From: Paraglaciecola marina | GTDB lineage: Bacteria > Pseudomonadota > Gammaproteobacteria > Enterobacterales > Alteromonadaceae | NCBI RefSeq assembly: GCF_004360155.1 | Contig: NZ_SAIS01000008.1 | Span: forward strand, 124,001 to 188,000 | Length of the DNA: 64,000 nucleotides | Direction: 5' to 3' | Shown here: piece after piece, positions 56,875-64,000 of the stretch | How the letters are laid out: every line of letters begins with the position of its first letter | How positions within the stretch are numbered: position 1 is the stretch's first letter | Made by a program: the position numbers and the translations under genes | The notes under the pieces: model-generated | Database searches by the model: none | What the model saw: the letters and a program-made list of their open reading frames with translations, nothing else | What the model was told of the DNA's origin: nothing

Positions 56875-57321
56875 TATATGACTTCCAGTGAAATTGAAAT
56901 GGGGGACATGCAGGCATTAATTTTTCAAGTTAACAAGATTGTTTACAGATGAAATAACGACTTACATGAGCAATTATCCCCCTAGTGTAAATTGCACACG
57001 CCTATATTGAAATGGTTGATAGTGTAAAACCTTTCATTCTTTGTATAGAATATTTCTAAATCTGCTAATTTATTATTCATTTATAAAGCAATTAGGGACC
57101 AAGCCTAAGCTTTTTACTTTAAAGGGTGTTGGAATTCTTGAGCATTTTTTTGTTTCACTAATAATTTTATTATAAGAAAAAGCAGATCAAATTTGGTGCT
57201 TTGCAATATATAAGTAACAATACCCATAATTAATAAAGTTATTTTCCACATAGTTAATCCATGTGGAATACATCAAATAAAATATACTCACAGATATCGT
57301 GCCAGCCACGGAGAATAAAGA
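56875..57321 (+). other. Intergenic region upstream of the gamma-synthase-like gene
   Basis: 447 nt, AT-rich, between divergent genes. It contains a palindrome at 57244-57268, described separately, and no credible gene. I could not pick confident promoter hexamers. No MetJ box (AGACGTCT) was seen. Confidence 0.5.
57244..57268. promoter_or_regulatory. 25-bp palindrome upstream of the PLP gamma-synthase-like gene
   Basis: TTCCACAT (57244-57251) and ATGTGGAA (57261-57268) are perfect inverted copies 9 nt apart, ending 53 nt before the start codon. It could be an operator for an unidentified dimeric regulator. TTTTCCACA at 57242-57250 also fits the loose DnaA-box pattern. Confidence 0.5.
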
Positions 57322-58560
57322 TTGAAAAATAAAGGTTTTACCACTCGCCTAGTACATGCCGATCGCATGGTTAACTCCCCAGAAAATGGAGCAGTACATC
57401 AAGCCACCACTAATTCAGTATTATTTGAGTTTAAAGAGGCACAAGACATAGTTGATGTATTTCAAGGTAAAAAAGCGGGTCATGTCTATGGTCGCTCATC
57501 CACAGCCTCTAACGTTGCCTTGCAGAATATACTTAATCATATAGAAGATGGGGTAGGGGCAATAACCTTTGCGACAGGTATGGCGGCAATAACTGCTACT
57601 ATGTTGAGTCTATTTAAAGCGGGTGATCATATAATAGTGAGCCACTTTTTATTTGGTAATACTCGAAGTCTTATTGAAACAATGGAGTCTTTAGGCATCG
57701 AAATTAGCTATGTTGATGTAACTGATGTCATAAATGTGAAGTCAGCCTTAAAAATTAATACTAAAGCTGTGTATTTAGAAACTATTGCTAATCCTGTCAC
57801 CCAAGTCGCGGATTTAAGGGCAATAGGGCAATTATGCCAAGCTGAAAATATTTTGTTTTTAGTTGATAACACTATGACACCAGCAAATATGTTTAATGCT
57901 AAATCTGTATTGGCATCACTTACCATTGGCTCATTAACAAAATACATAGCTGGACACGGCAATGTGTTAGGTGGCGTTGTGGTGGATACTGGTGTATTTG
58001 ATTGGGAAAGCTTTGAAAATATACTGCCAATATACCGCGGTACTGATATAGCACAATGGGGTTTAACCCAAATTAAAAAGCGTGGTTTACGTGATATGGG
58101 GGCAACGTTGTCGCCTACTTCTGCCCATGCCATTTCTGTAGGGCTAGAAACCCTTGCGCTACGCACTAATAAAATCTGTGAGAACGCCATGCGTTTGGCG
58201 TCATATTTACATGGGCACGAACATGTAGCTGCGGTTTATTACCCTGGTTTGGCCGATCACCCGCAACACTTTTTAGCTCGAGAGCACTTTAAAGGCTATG
58301 GTGGCATTCTTAGTTTCGATTTAACCGATGGCATTGACCCTATTGCCTTTTTAAATGCATTGAACTTAGTAATTTGTGCTACTCACTTAGGTGATACTCG
58401 TACTTTGGCACTCCCTGTAGCATCAACTATTTATTTCGAGTGTACTGCAGAGCAAAGGCATGAAATGAATGTGAGTGACAATATGATAAGAATGTCTATT
58501 GGTATAGAGGATGTTGATGATCTTGTGGCAGATTTTGAGCAAGCCTTCGCTCAGTTTTAA
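57322..58560 (+). CDS. Cystathionine gamma-synthase family PLP enzyme
   Basis: Cys/Met-metabolism PLP family: YGRSSTASNVALQNIL, FATGMAAITATMLSLFKAGDHII (about 82-104), the PLP Asp in LFLVDNTMTPANMF, and the lysine in IGSLTKYIAGHGNVLGG. 412 residues. The exact reaction (gamma-synthase, O-acyl-homoserine sulfhydrylase, gamma-lyase) is not settled by motif alone. TTG start at 57322, with GGAGAA at 57310-57315; an in-frame TAA at 57316-57318 excludes longer starts. No other Met genes are nearby. Confidence 0.88.
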   Translation: MKNKGFTTRLVHADRMVNSPENGAVHQATTNSVLFEFKEAQDIVDVFQGKKAGHVYGRSSTASNVALQNILNHIEDGVGAITFATGMAAITATMLSLFKAGDHIIVSHFLFGNTRSLIETMESLGIEISYVDVTDVINVKSALKINTKAVYLETIANPVTQVADLRAIGQLCQAENILFLVDNTMTPANMFNAKSVLASLTIGSLTKYIAGHGNVLGGVVVDTGVFDWESFENILPIYRGTDIAQWGLTQIKKRGLRDMGATLSPTSAHAISVGLETLALRTNKICENAMRLASYLHGHEHVAAVYYPGLADHPQHFLAREHFKGYGGILSFDLTDGIDPIAFLNALNLVICATHLGDTRTLALPVASTIYFECTAEQRHEMNVSDNMIRMSIGIEDVDDLVADFEQAFAQF

Positions 58561-58577
58561 GAACTAATATTACTGAT

Positions 58578-58603
58578 GGATATGCCTTATCCAAGGCATA
58601 TCC
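58578..58603. terminator. Perfect 11-bp hairpin without T run
   Basis: GGATATGCCTT and AAGGCATATCC with a 4-base ATCC loop, 18 nt after the gamma-synthase-like stop. No T run on either side, so termination may need Rho or it may protect the transcript end. Confidence 0.45.
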
Positions 58604-58795
58604 AGCGTCACTCAACTAAGTAAACTTTACGTTTACCCCATCTATTCCTAACAATTTAATCTGCATTTTTATCTACCCTCACAGTTATATTTATTTACTT
58701 CTCTTAAAAAAATTAGCGGGTATTGCAAGGTACATATTAAGCCTATATTCTAAATTTAAGCCTAAAGAATAATAACAAAGAAACTAGGAGCTATT

Positions 58796-59956
58796 ATGCA
58801 CAGACGAGACTTTATATTTGGTAGCAGTGCAGCTGTTGCGGCGTTATCTTCAGGAGTGTTAAGTGGTTGTACAACTACTCCAAGTCAAGCAAAGGTATTC
58901 AGTAAGTATAGCCAGGTGCAGCCCATTGGTTCGCCTATTGCACCCATTCAATCAAGTTTAGACAGAGTAACTCGTTCGATTGTTGGGTTAAGGCCTTTTC
59001 GTAAGCCCGGCCCAAGACTTGAAGCCAGCTCAATTGGAAATAAATATCTAGTTCATAACTATGGGCATGGCGGTGGTGGTGTATCTTTGTCTTGGGGGGT
59101 GGCAGAAATAGCTGCAGGCCTAATAAGGCAACAGGGCAGTGGTGAAGTTGGGATTTTAGGTTCAGGCGTGATTGGCCTGTCTACAGCACTAGAATTACAG
59201 CGTTCTGGCCTTAATGTCACCATATACGCCAAAGATTTTCCACCTTATACAACATCAAATATAGCTGGCGCAATGTGGCATCCAGTTACTTTATTTGAAA
59301 AGGACCAAGTCTCGCCACAAACAATGCACATGTTGCATTTGGCTGCCCAAATAGCCTTTAAGCGTTTTATTACCTACGCCAATGATACCCGCTATGGCGT
59401 AACTTGGATACGTCAACATGGCCTCAGTAATAAACCTATGGATTCAAGCAATCCATACATAGGTGGCGATGCACTTTACCCTGGTTTAGTACGCAATCAA
59501 TCTAATCAAAATGCTATGTTTGGTATGCCTTATTACGATGCTTATTATACCCTAATGATTGATCCAGATATTTACCTTAGGGCGCTAGTAAATGACTTTA
59601 GAAGTGCCGGTGGTAAAATGGTTGAACAGAGTTTTGAAAGCCCAGAAGACATTGCCAATCTACCTCAATCTTCAATTGTGAATTGCATGGGGTTAGGAGC
59701 TGGTAAAGTATTTAATGACGAGTCAATTATACCCGCCCGTGGACAGTTGAGCTTTTTATTACCTCAATCGAATATCGATTACGGCTATGCCATGATGCAC
59801 CCAAATCATGGGTTACTATATAGCTTCCCTCGTAAAGCAGGTATATTAATTGGCGGTTCGGTTGGTAAAGGTGATTGGAATTTAGGGGTAGATGAAAGCG
59901 AAGTAAAACGCATGGTAAAAGGGCACGCCATGCTAGCAAGTTTGGCTAATAGCTAA
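58796..59956 (+). CDS. Tat-exported lipoprotein, D-amino-acid-oxidase-like FAD enzyme
   Basis: N terminus MHRRDFIFGSS with twin arginine, hydrophobic stretch, and a lipobox LSGC (Cys 25), so it looks like a Tat-exported lipoprotein. The FAD fold has VGILGSGVIGLSTALEL (GxGxxG, about 117-133), IYAKDFPPYTTSNIAGAMWHP (split motif typical of D-aspartate/D-amino-acid oxidases), GLVRN, and IPARGQLSFLL with GGSVGKGDW at the end. 386 residues. AGGAG about 8 nt upstream. An envelope location is unusual for this family. Substrate not known; D-amino-acid genes lie 3 kb away. Confidence 0.85.
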   Translation: MHRRDFIFGSSAAVAALSSGVLSGCTTTPSQAKVFSKYSQVQPIGSPIAPIQSSLDRVTRSIVGLRPFRKPGPRLEASSIGNKYLVHNYGHGGGGVSLSWGVAEIAAGLIRQQGSGEVGILGSGVIGLSTALELQRSGLNVTIYAKDFPPYTTSNIAGAMWHPVTLFEKDQVSPQTMHMLHLAAQIAFKRFITYANDTRYGVTWIRQHGLSNKPMDSSNPYIGGDALYPGLVRNQSNQNAMFGMPYYDAYYTLMIDPDIYLRALVNDFRSAGGKMVEQSFESPEDIANLPQSSIVNCMGLGAGKVFNDESIIPARGQLSFLLPQSNIDYGYAMMHPNHGLLYSFPRKAGILIGGSVGKGDWNLGVDESEVKRMVKGHAMLASLANS

Positions 59957-60030
59957 AATTCATGTGTATGGGTGAACTTTGTTGCCGAGAAATCGGTATG
60001 TATAGCTAATCAGGGAAGACTAGCTATAAA

Positions 60031-60414
60031 TTAGTTTTCATATAGCTCCAGAGGTAAACCGTCAGGATCGCTAAAAAATGTAAATTTTTTCTGGGTATAT
60101 TCATCAACCCTGATGGGTTCTACCTTTATGGATTTACTCAGTAAATATTCAACTACTGCTTCTACCGAGTCAACAACAAAGGCTAAATGACGTAAGCCCT
60201 GCGCCTCTGGGTAGCTAGGCCTTGCAGGGGCGTTATTGAAAGAGAAAAGTTCTATTTGCCCACCATCGGGTAATTGTAAATCTAATTTATATGAATTTCG
60301 TGTCTCTCTGTAATGTTCGGCAATAATCTTTAATTCTAAAATTGAGGTATAAAAGTGTTTTGATGTCTCATAGTTAGAACAAATAATTGCAGCATGGTGA
60401 ATCGATTTAAGCAT
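60031..60414 (-). CDS. VOC-family glyoxalase-like protein (YaeR type)
   Basis: 127-residue VOC protein: MLKSIHHAAIICSNYETSKHF (His metal position), LDLQLPDGGQIELFSF, AQGLRHLAFVVDSVEAV, and FFSDPDGLPLELYEN with the last Glu. His/Glu metal ligands of the glyoxalase fold seem present (H7, E56, H80, E125 region). Close to E. coli YaeR/GloA2 in layout. Single gene on the minus strand. Confidence 0.87.
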   Translation of the reverse strand: MLKSIHHAAIICSNYETSKHFYTSILELKIIAEHYRETRNSYKLDLQLPDGGQIELFSFNNAPARPSYPEAQGLRHLAFVVDSVEAVVEYLLSKSIKVEPIRVDEYTQKKFTFFSDPDGLPLELYEN

Positions 60415-60511
60415 GGTAGAATTCTTAATAACAATATGAATAAGGTAGAGAGTATAAAAAGTTTTTAGCTCTATTTTATTGTAATTACAAGTTCTATTGC
60501 CAATTCACACA

Positions 60512-61351
60512 ATGACTATTAAGAGTACACAAATACACTTGATGCTTAAATTAACAAAACATAAATTAGCTTCCTTGGTGCTTTGGTGGCTGGTTATCAT
60601 TCCAGCTATTCCCTTTCTTCTAGTGACAATAGGGATATCGATATATGCATATTGGCCCCGTGATTTTTCTTCTGTGACTGAATTTGAGATAACTGAAGGC
60701 ACACAGTATATAACCTTGTCGGCACATGGTGTGAATGACTCCCCTAGTAGTTGGAGCGATGAATTACAGCAAGCTATGGCCGATAAAACCTACCCTCAAT
60801 TACAGTTGGTTACCCAACAACATCAAAGTATTGATTGGCAACATTATTCAGATAATGTGTTTTTATGCTCAGTTGCGGGTAAAAAAATTGGTTTAGAAAT
60901 AGGTGAGCGCTTGGCTAAGGTAGCCAGCCTAAAAGCAATTCACGCGGTAGGCCATAGTTGTGGCTCGTTTGTTGTATTAGGAATATGTGAAGGGCTTAAA
61001 TCAATTAATTCAAATATATTGGTACAAACTAGCTATTTAGACCCAGTATCTGTGTATTCGGGCTTTTACTGGGATTATGGAATTGAATACTTTGGGAGTT
61101 GTGCTGATTTTACCGATAACTATATAGACACCCGTGATACTGTACCCGGTAGTAATACCCCTTTACCCCACGGGTTTACTTTTGATGTTACACTGCTTCA
61201 AACACCAGAATATTCTCTAGTACCGCCCCATGCTTGGCCAACTCGTTATTATTTAAATGCTTATAAAGCACAGCAGGTTCCGATTTTGTATTTAGGAAAT
61301 GCAAACTCCCTACAAAGCTATAAGAAAGGTGAGTCTTTGGGGCTACATTAA
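60512..61351 (+). CDS. Membrane-anchored alpha/beta hydrolase-like protein
   Basis: One hydrophobic N-terminal helix (LVLWWLVIIPAIPFLLVTIGISIYAYW, cited in parts) anchors an extracytoplasmic domain. LSAHGVNDSPSSW is an oxyanion-type HG motif, GHSCGSFVVLG is the nucleophile elbow (GxSxG with Cys at the variable position), and DPVSVYSG and PPHAWPTRY offer the Asp and His. Likely an esterase or lipase-like enzyme, substrate unknown. Start uncertain: TTG 60497, ATG 60512 and ATG 60542 are all in frame and none has a good ribosome site; ATG 60512 is used. Confidence 0.75.
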   Translation: MTIKSTQIHLMLKLTKHKLASLVLWWLVIIPAIPFLLVTIGISIYAYWPRDFSSVTEFEITEGTQYITLSAHGVNDSPSSWSDELQQAMADKTYPQLQLVTQQHQSIDWQHYSDNVFLCSVAGKKIGLEIGERLAKVASLKAIHAVGHSCGSFVVLGICEGLKSINSNILVQTSYLDPVSVYSGFYWDYGIEYFGSCADFTDNYIDTRDTVPGSNTPLPHGFTFDVTLLQTPEYSLVPPHAWPTRYYLNAYKAQQVPILYLGNANSLQSYKKGESLGLH

Positions 61352-61382
61352 GTTTGTGCTTTATTGTTTCTTTTTAGGGGGG

Positions 61383-61413
61383 AAGTAATGCGCCAGTGGC
61401 TGGCGCATTACTT
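61383..61413. terminator. Perfect 14-bp hairpin overlapping the osmC-like stop
   Basis: AAGTAATGCGCCAG and CTGGCGCATTACTT with a 3-base loop. It lies between the convergent hydrolase and OsmC-like genes and includes the OsmC-like stop codon. No T run on either strand. Confidence 0.5.
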
Positions 61414-61804
61414 AAACTAAGGTGTAACTTGTAGTGATTTCGACGTTTCCAGTTAACATCAACATTACAGAGCAGTACTTTTCGGCAGACAATTGCACAG
61501 CCCTTGCAACGATCTTCTCTGATAAGTCGTCACCAGATACGATATAATGGGCATGTATTGCAGTAAACACTCGAGGTGCGTTTTCAGCACGTTTTGTGTC
61601 TAACTCGCATACACAACTGTTGATGTGTTTACGAGACTTGTTAAGTATGTCAACTACATCAATTGATGAACATGAGCCAACGGCTAAAAGTACTGATTCC
61701 ATAGGAGATACACTTTTACCGCTTGCGTCCATTTCTAGGCTATGACCAGTTTCTGTTTCGCCAATAAATGTTAGATTGTCCTGCCAGGTCACGGTTGCTT
61801 TCAT
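61412..61804 (-). CDS. OsmC-family peroxide-detoxifying protein (YhfA type)
   Basis: 130 residues. The two catalytic cysteines of the OsmC/Ohr fold are in VGSCSSIDVVDIL (C45) and AEKYCSVMLML (C110), with the N-terminal MDASGKSVSPMESVLLAVG block. The Ser-Pro-Met-Glu form matches the YhfA subgroup and not OhrR-regulated Ohr. Cytoplasmic thiol peroxidase-like role. Eight nt downstream of the CvfB-like gene. Confidence 0.9.
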   Translation of the reverse strand: MKATVTWQDNLTFIGETETGHSLEMDASGKSVSPMESVLLAVGSCSSIDVVDILNKSRKHINSCVCELDTKRAENAPRVFTAIHAHYIVSGDDLSEKIVARAVQLSAEKYCSVMLMLTGNVEITTSYTLV

Positions 61805-61812
61805 AATGATGT

Positions 61813-62661
61813 CTACTTTTCTACTAAGGTTACTTTTTGTTTATCTAACAAGATGCGTTTTTGTTTGTACAGTGATCCCAGTGCCTTTTTATAGGTATTT
61901 TTACTAACGTTAAAGCGTTTTGAAATCTCTCCTGCAGGGCTTTTATCGGTAAGCGTTGAAAGGCCACCGTGTGCTATAAGATCTTCTATTATCTGTTCTT
62001 CTAGCTCGTTGCGGGCACTCGGGTCATGAAACTGAAAACATAAATCAATTTTACCATCTTCACGTACACGCTTGATGTAGCCTTCCATGGAGTGACCAAC
62101 CTTAATTGGGTGGAATACTTCATCCCTAAAGATAAGGCCTAGATGAGAGCCATTGATCACTGCCTTGTAACCCATTTCTGTTTGACCACAAATCAATAAA
62201 TCTACTTTTTGTTTAGCTTGATACAAGCCAGATTCGGTATTGGACTCCTCGTATAAAAAGTCACTCAATTTAGTTGAGGCAGCAAGTCTGCCTGTTTCTT
62301 CATCACAAAAAACATACACCACATATGAAACACCTTCGGCCATAGGGTAATCTTGCTCACTAAATGGCACCAGCAAATCTTTTTCTAAACCCCAATCGAC
62401 AAAGGTGCCAACTTTGGTAATACTCACAACTTTTAAAAAGGCACAGTGATCCACAAATACCTTAGGGCGTTTAGTGGTGGCAATAATACGATCGTCGCTG
62501 TCGTGGTAGATAAAAACGTTAACCTGATCATTTATCTTACAGTCTAATGGGGCTGATTTGCTTGGTAATAGTATTTGGGTTCCGTCACTGCCATCTAAGT
62601 AAAAGCCAAAGGGGACTTCTTTAGACACGGTTAATGTATGGAATTTTCCGACTTGTAACAT
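61813..62661 (-). CDS. CvfB-like S1-domain RNA-binding protein
   Basis: 282 residues with three S1-like beta domains followed by a C-terminal winged helix: KFHTLTVSKEVPFGFYLDG, KVVSITKVGTFVDWGLEKDLLVPFSEQ, GHSMEGYIKRVREDGKIDLCFQ, and the final SPAGEISKRFNVSKNTYKKALGSLYKQKRI. This layout is that of CvfB/YitL. RNA binding is expected; role in gene expression control is known in Staphylococcus but not here. Probably co-transcribed with the OsmC-like gene. Confidence 0.9.
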   Translation of the reverse strand: MLQVGKFHTLTVSKEVPFGFYLDGSDGTQILLPSKSAPLDCKINDQVNVFIYHDSDDRIIATTKRPKVFVDHCAFLKVVSITKVGTFVDWGLEKDLLVPFSEQDYPMAEGVSYVVYVFCDEETGRLAASTKLSDFLYEESNTESGLYQAKQKVDLLICGQTEMGYKAVINGSHLGLIFRDEVFHPIKVGHSMEGYIKRVREDGKIDLCFQFHDPSARNELEEQIIEDLIAHGGLSTLTDKSPAGEISKRFNVSKNTYKKALGSLYKQKRILLDKQKVTLVEK

Positions 62662-62821
62662 AATAGGTTCGATTGTGGACTGCTAAATAATGAACGCATT
62701 GTACCTGATTTATTATTAAGCCAACACGTTACTAAAAAATAAACACAGTTCAGTTCCACTTCTTTTCATGAATTGATTCATGGCATAATTAGGCACCTGC
62801 AACCTAAGTTAGTTAAATACA

Positions 62822-63691
62822 ATGGATATGAATACGAATACGGTTTACCTAAATGGTGAATTTATGCCAATGGATCAAGCTAAAATCTCTCCTTTAGATA
62901 GAGGCTTTCTGTTTGGCGATGGGATATATGAAGTTGTGCCTTCTTATGATGGAAAACTAGTTGGGTTTGCTTTACATATGGAACGTATGCAAAAGGGCTT
63001 AGATACCATTGGAATTAAATTATCTAAAACGTTAGATGAGTGGCGAGAGTTATTTGATACGCTTATTAGTGAAAACGGAGCTGGAAATTTAGGGGTTTAT
63101 TTACATGTGAGTAGGGGCGCAGACACAAAGCGTTTTCATGCCTACCCTGATCACTTACCACCTACAGTTTTTGCTTTCGCCTTTGAGATTGCCGCCGCAA
63201 CAGTGGCTGATAGAAAGTTTGTTAAAAAATTCAAAGTCACTAGCACCAAAGATCTTCGTTGGAAACGCTGCCAAATTAAATCTACGTCACTGCTAGGCAA
63301 TGTGATGCATTTTCAACAAGGAATTGATGCAGGTGTAAATGAAATACTGTTGCATAATGCCGAGGGGCAGTTAACCGAAGCCGCTGCATGTAATGTATTT
63401 ATTGTTAAAGATGGCAAAGTGTTCACACCACCATTAGATAACCAAATATTGGCCGGGGTTACTCGAAATATGTTGTTAGATATTTTACGTAATCACAGTG
63501 AGATAGAAGCCCAAGAATGTGTGATAACAATGGAGCAGGTCAAGCAAGCTGATGAAGTATGGTTAACTAGCTCAAGTAAAGAAATAGCACCAGTGGTTGA
63601 ATTAGATGGTCAAGCTATTGGAGATGGTGAGGTAGGGGCTGTTTGGGAGTTTGCTCAAAGGCTATTCTCGGCGAATAAGTTTTTTTACTAA
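62822..63691 (+). CDS. D-amino-acid transaminase (class IV aminotransferase)
   Basis: PLP enzyme of the branched-chain/D-amino-acid fold. VYLNGEFMPMDQAKISPLDRGFLFGDGIYEV is the family N terminus (cited in parts: LDRGFLFGDGIYEV), the PLP lysine is in RCQIKSTSLLGNVMH (about residue 150), and LTEAAACNVFIVKDG and ILAGVTRNMLLDIL follow. 289 residues fits D-Ala transaminase better than branched-chain IlvE. ATG 62822 has a weak ribosome site; ATG 62828 is an alternative. Directly precedes alr, suggesting D-alanine/D-glutamate supply for cell wall. Confidence 0.85.
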   Translation: MDMNTNTVYLNGEFMPMDQAKISPLDRGFLFGDGIYEVVPSYDGKLVGFALHMERMQKGLDTIGIKLSKTLDEWRELFDTLISENGAGNLGVYLHVSRGADTKRFHAYPDHLPPTVFAFAFEIAAATVADRKFVKKFKVTSTKDLRWKRCQIKSTSLLGNVMHFQQGIDAGVNEILLHNAEGQLTEAAACNVFIVKDGKVFTPPLDNQILAGVTRNMLLDILRNHSEIEAQECVITMEQVKQADEVWLTSSSKEIAPVVELDGQAIGDGEVGAVWEFAQRLFSANKFFY

Positions 63692-63723
63692 TTTCGTATT
63701 TTTAAATAATAAGCACTCAATTT

Positions 63724-64000
63724 ATGTCAAGACCCGCAAAAATATTTATAGATTTAGCTGCTGTTGAAGCTAATTATAAATATGCTCAAATACTTGCACC
63801 TAATTCAAACGCTATAGCAGTTGTGAAAGCTGATGCTTATGGTCATGGTGCCGTAGAAGTAGCGAAAAAACTTGCTTCCTCGGCAGAGCTTTTTGCTGTG
63901 TCTTGCCTTGAAGAAGCTTTGGTACTTCGAAAGGCAGGTATTGAACAATCAATATTATTGTTGGAGGGCTGTTTTAGTCAGGATGAAATCCCGTTAGCTG
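63724..64000 (+). CDS. alr: Alanine racemase, 5' part only
   Basis: Converts L- to D-alanine for peptidoglycan. The first 92 residues are in the window: SRPAKIFIDLAAVEANYKYAQ, the PLP lysine in AVVKADAYGHGAVEVAKKL (about K35), SSAELFAVSCLEEALVLRKAG. Frame open to the window edge. It follows the D-amino-acid transaminase after 32 nt. Confidence 0.92.
   Translation, partial: MSRPAKIFIDLAAVEANYKYAQILAPNSNAIAVVKADAYGHGAVEVAKKLASSAELFAVSCLEEALVLRKAGIEQSILLLEGCFSQDEIPLA

Overview
The window is an ordinary-composition, AT-rich stretch of a gammaproteobacterial chromosome. Gene content and order (seqA-pgm; thrS-infC-rpmI-rplT-pheS-pheT-ihfA; bioA divergent from bioBFCD; yffB-dapE; pteridine reductase beside a DUF3080 lipoprotein) together with protein similarity point to a marine Alteromonadales, most like Alteromonadaceae of the Glaciecola/Paraglaciecola type. 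That genus-level placement is inference from remembered protein families, not from a search. I see no prophage, integrase, insertion sequence, CRISPR array or rRNA. There is one tRNA (Val, anticodon GAC) and one miniature inverted-repeat element of about 148 bp.

Layout. 1-5.3 kb: biotin synthesis, with bioA (cut by the left edge) divergent from bioB-bioF-bioC-bioD and a clear BirA-type operator between them. 5.3-8.1 kb: dipeptidase E, a low-molecular-weight tyrosine phosphatase and a class II DAHP synthase. 8.2-14.8 kb: iron acquisition, feoA-feoB for Fe(II), then a Fur-box promoter driving an unknown exported protein and a three-gene ferric-iron ABC transporter. 14.9-16.8 kb: NYN-domain protein, small orphan proteins and a PEP-CTERM protein. 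16.9-22.6 kb, minus strand: ybiT and a moxR / DUF58 / transglutaminase operon. 22.7-31.2 kb: the repeat element, seqA-pgm, glgP, a GGDEF-EAL protein, then astE-HIT-ybjQ. 31.2-34.5 kb, minus strand: DUF2897, a D,D-carboxypeptidase, dapE, yffB, then an ACT-domain protein coupled to a IIAGlc-like protein that has lost both phospho-transfer histidines.

36.3-42.3 kb is the most coherent regulatory block. It holds a FixL-type haem-PAS sensor kinase and FixJ regulator, a divergent FNR with the full four-cysteine cluster, and FNR boxes in front of four transcription units: a universal stress protein, fnr itself, D-lactate dehydrogenase and a c-type cytochrome lipoprotein. This reads as a compact oxygen-sensing and low-oxygen-response island.

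42.3-45.1 kb: tRNA-Val, the DUF3080 lipoprotein, pteridine reductase and an exported START protein. 45.2-52.6 kb: the translation operon thrS to ihfA, with a leader terminator before thrS and an AUU start for infC. 52.6-56.9 kb, minus strand: aromatic/aspartate aminotransferase, a NRDE protein, and an FHA-membrane protein overlapping an exported trypsin-like protease. 57.3-64 kb: a gamma-synthase-like PLP enzyme, a Tat-lipoprotein D-amino-acid-oxidase-like enzyme, two small-molecule enzymes, OsmC, a CvfB-like RNA-binding protein, D-amino-acid transaminase and the first part of alanine racemase.

I found no large novel defence, secretion or biosynthetic system. The best candidates for follow-up are the FixLJ-FNR island, the ACT/pseudo-IIA pair, the FHA/protease pair, the Fur-controlled unknown protein, and the repeat element upstream of seqA.
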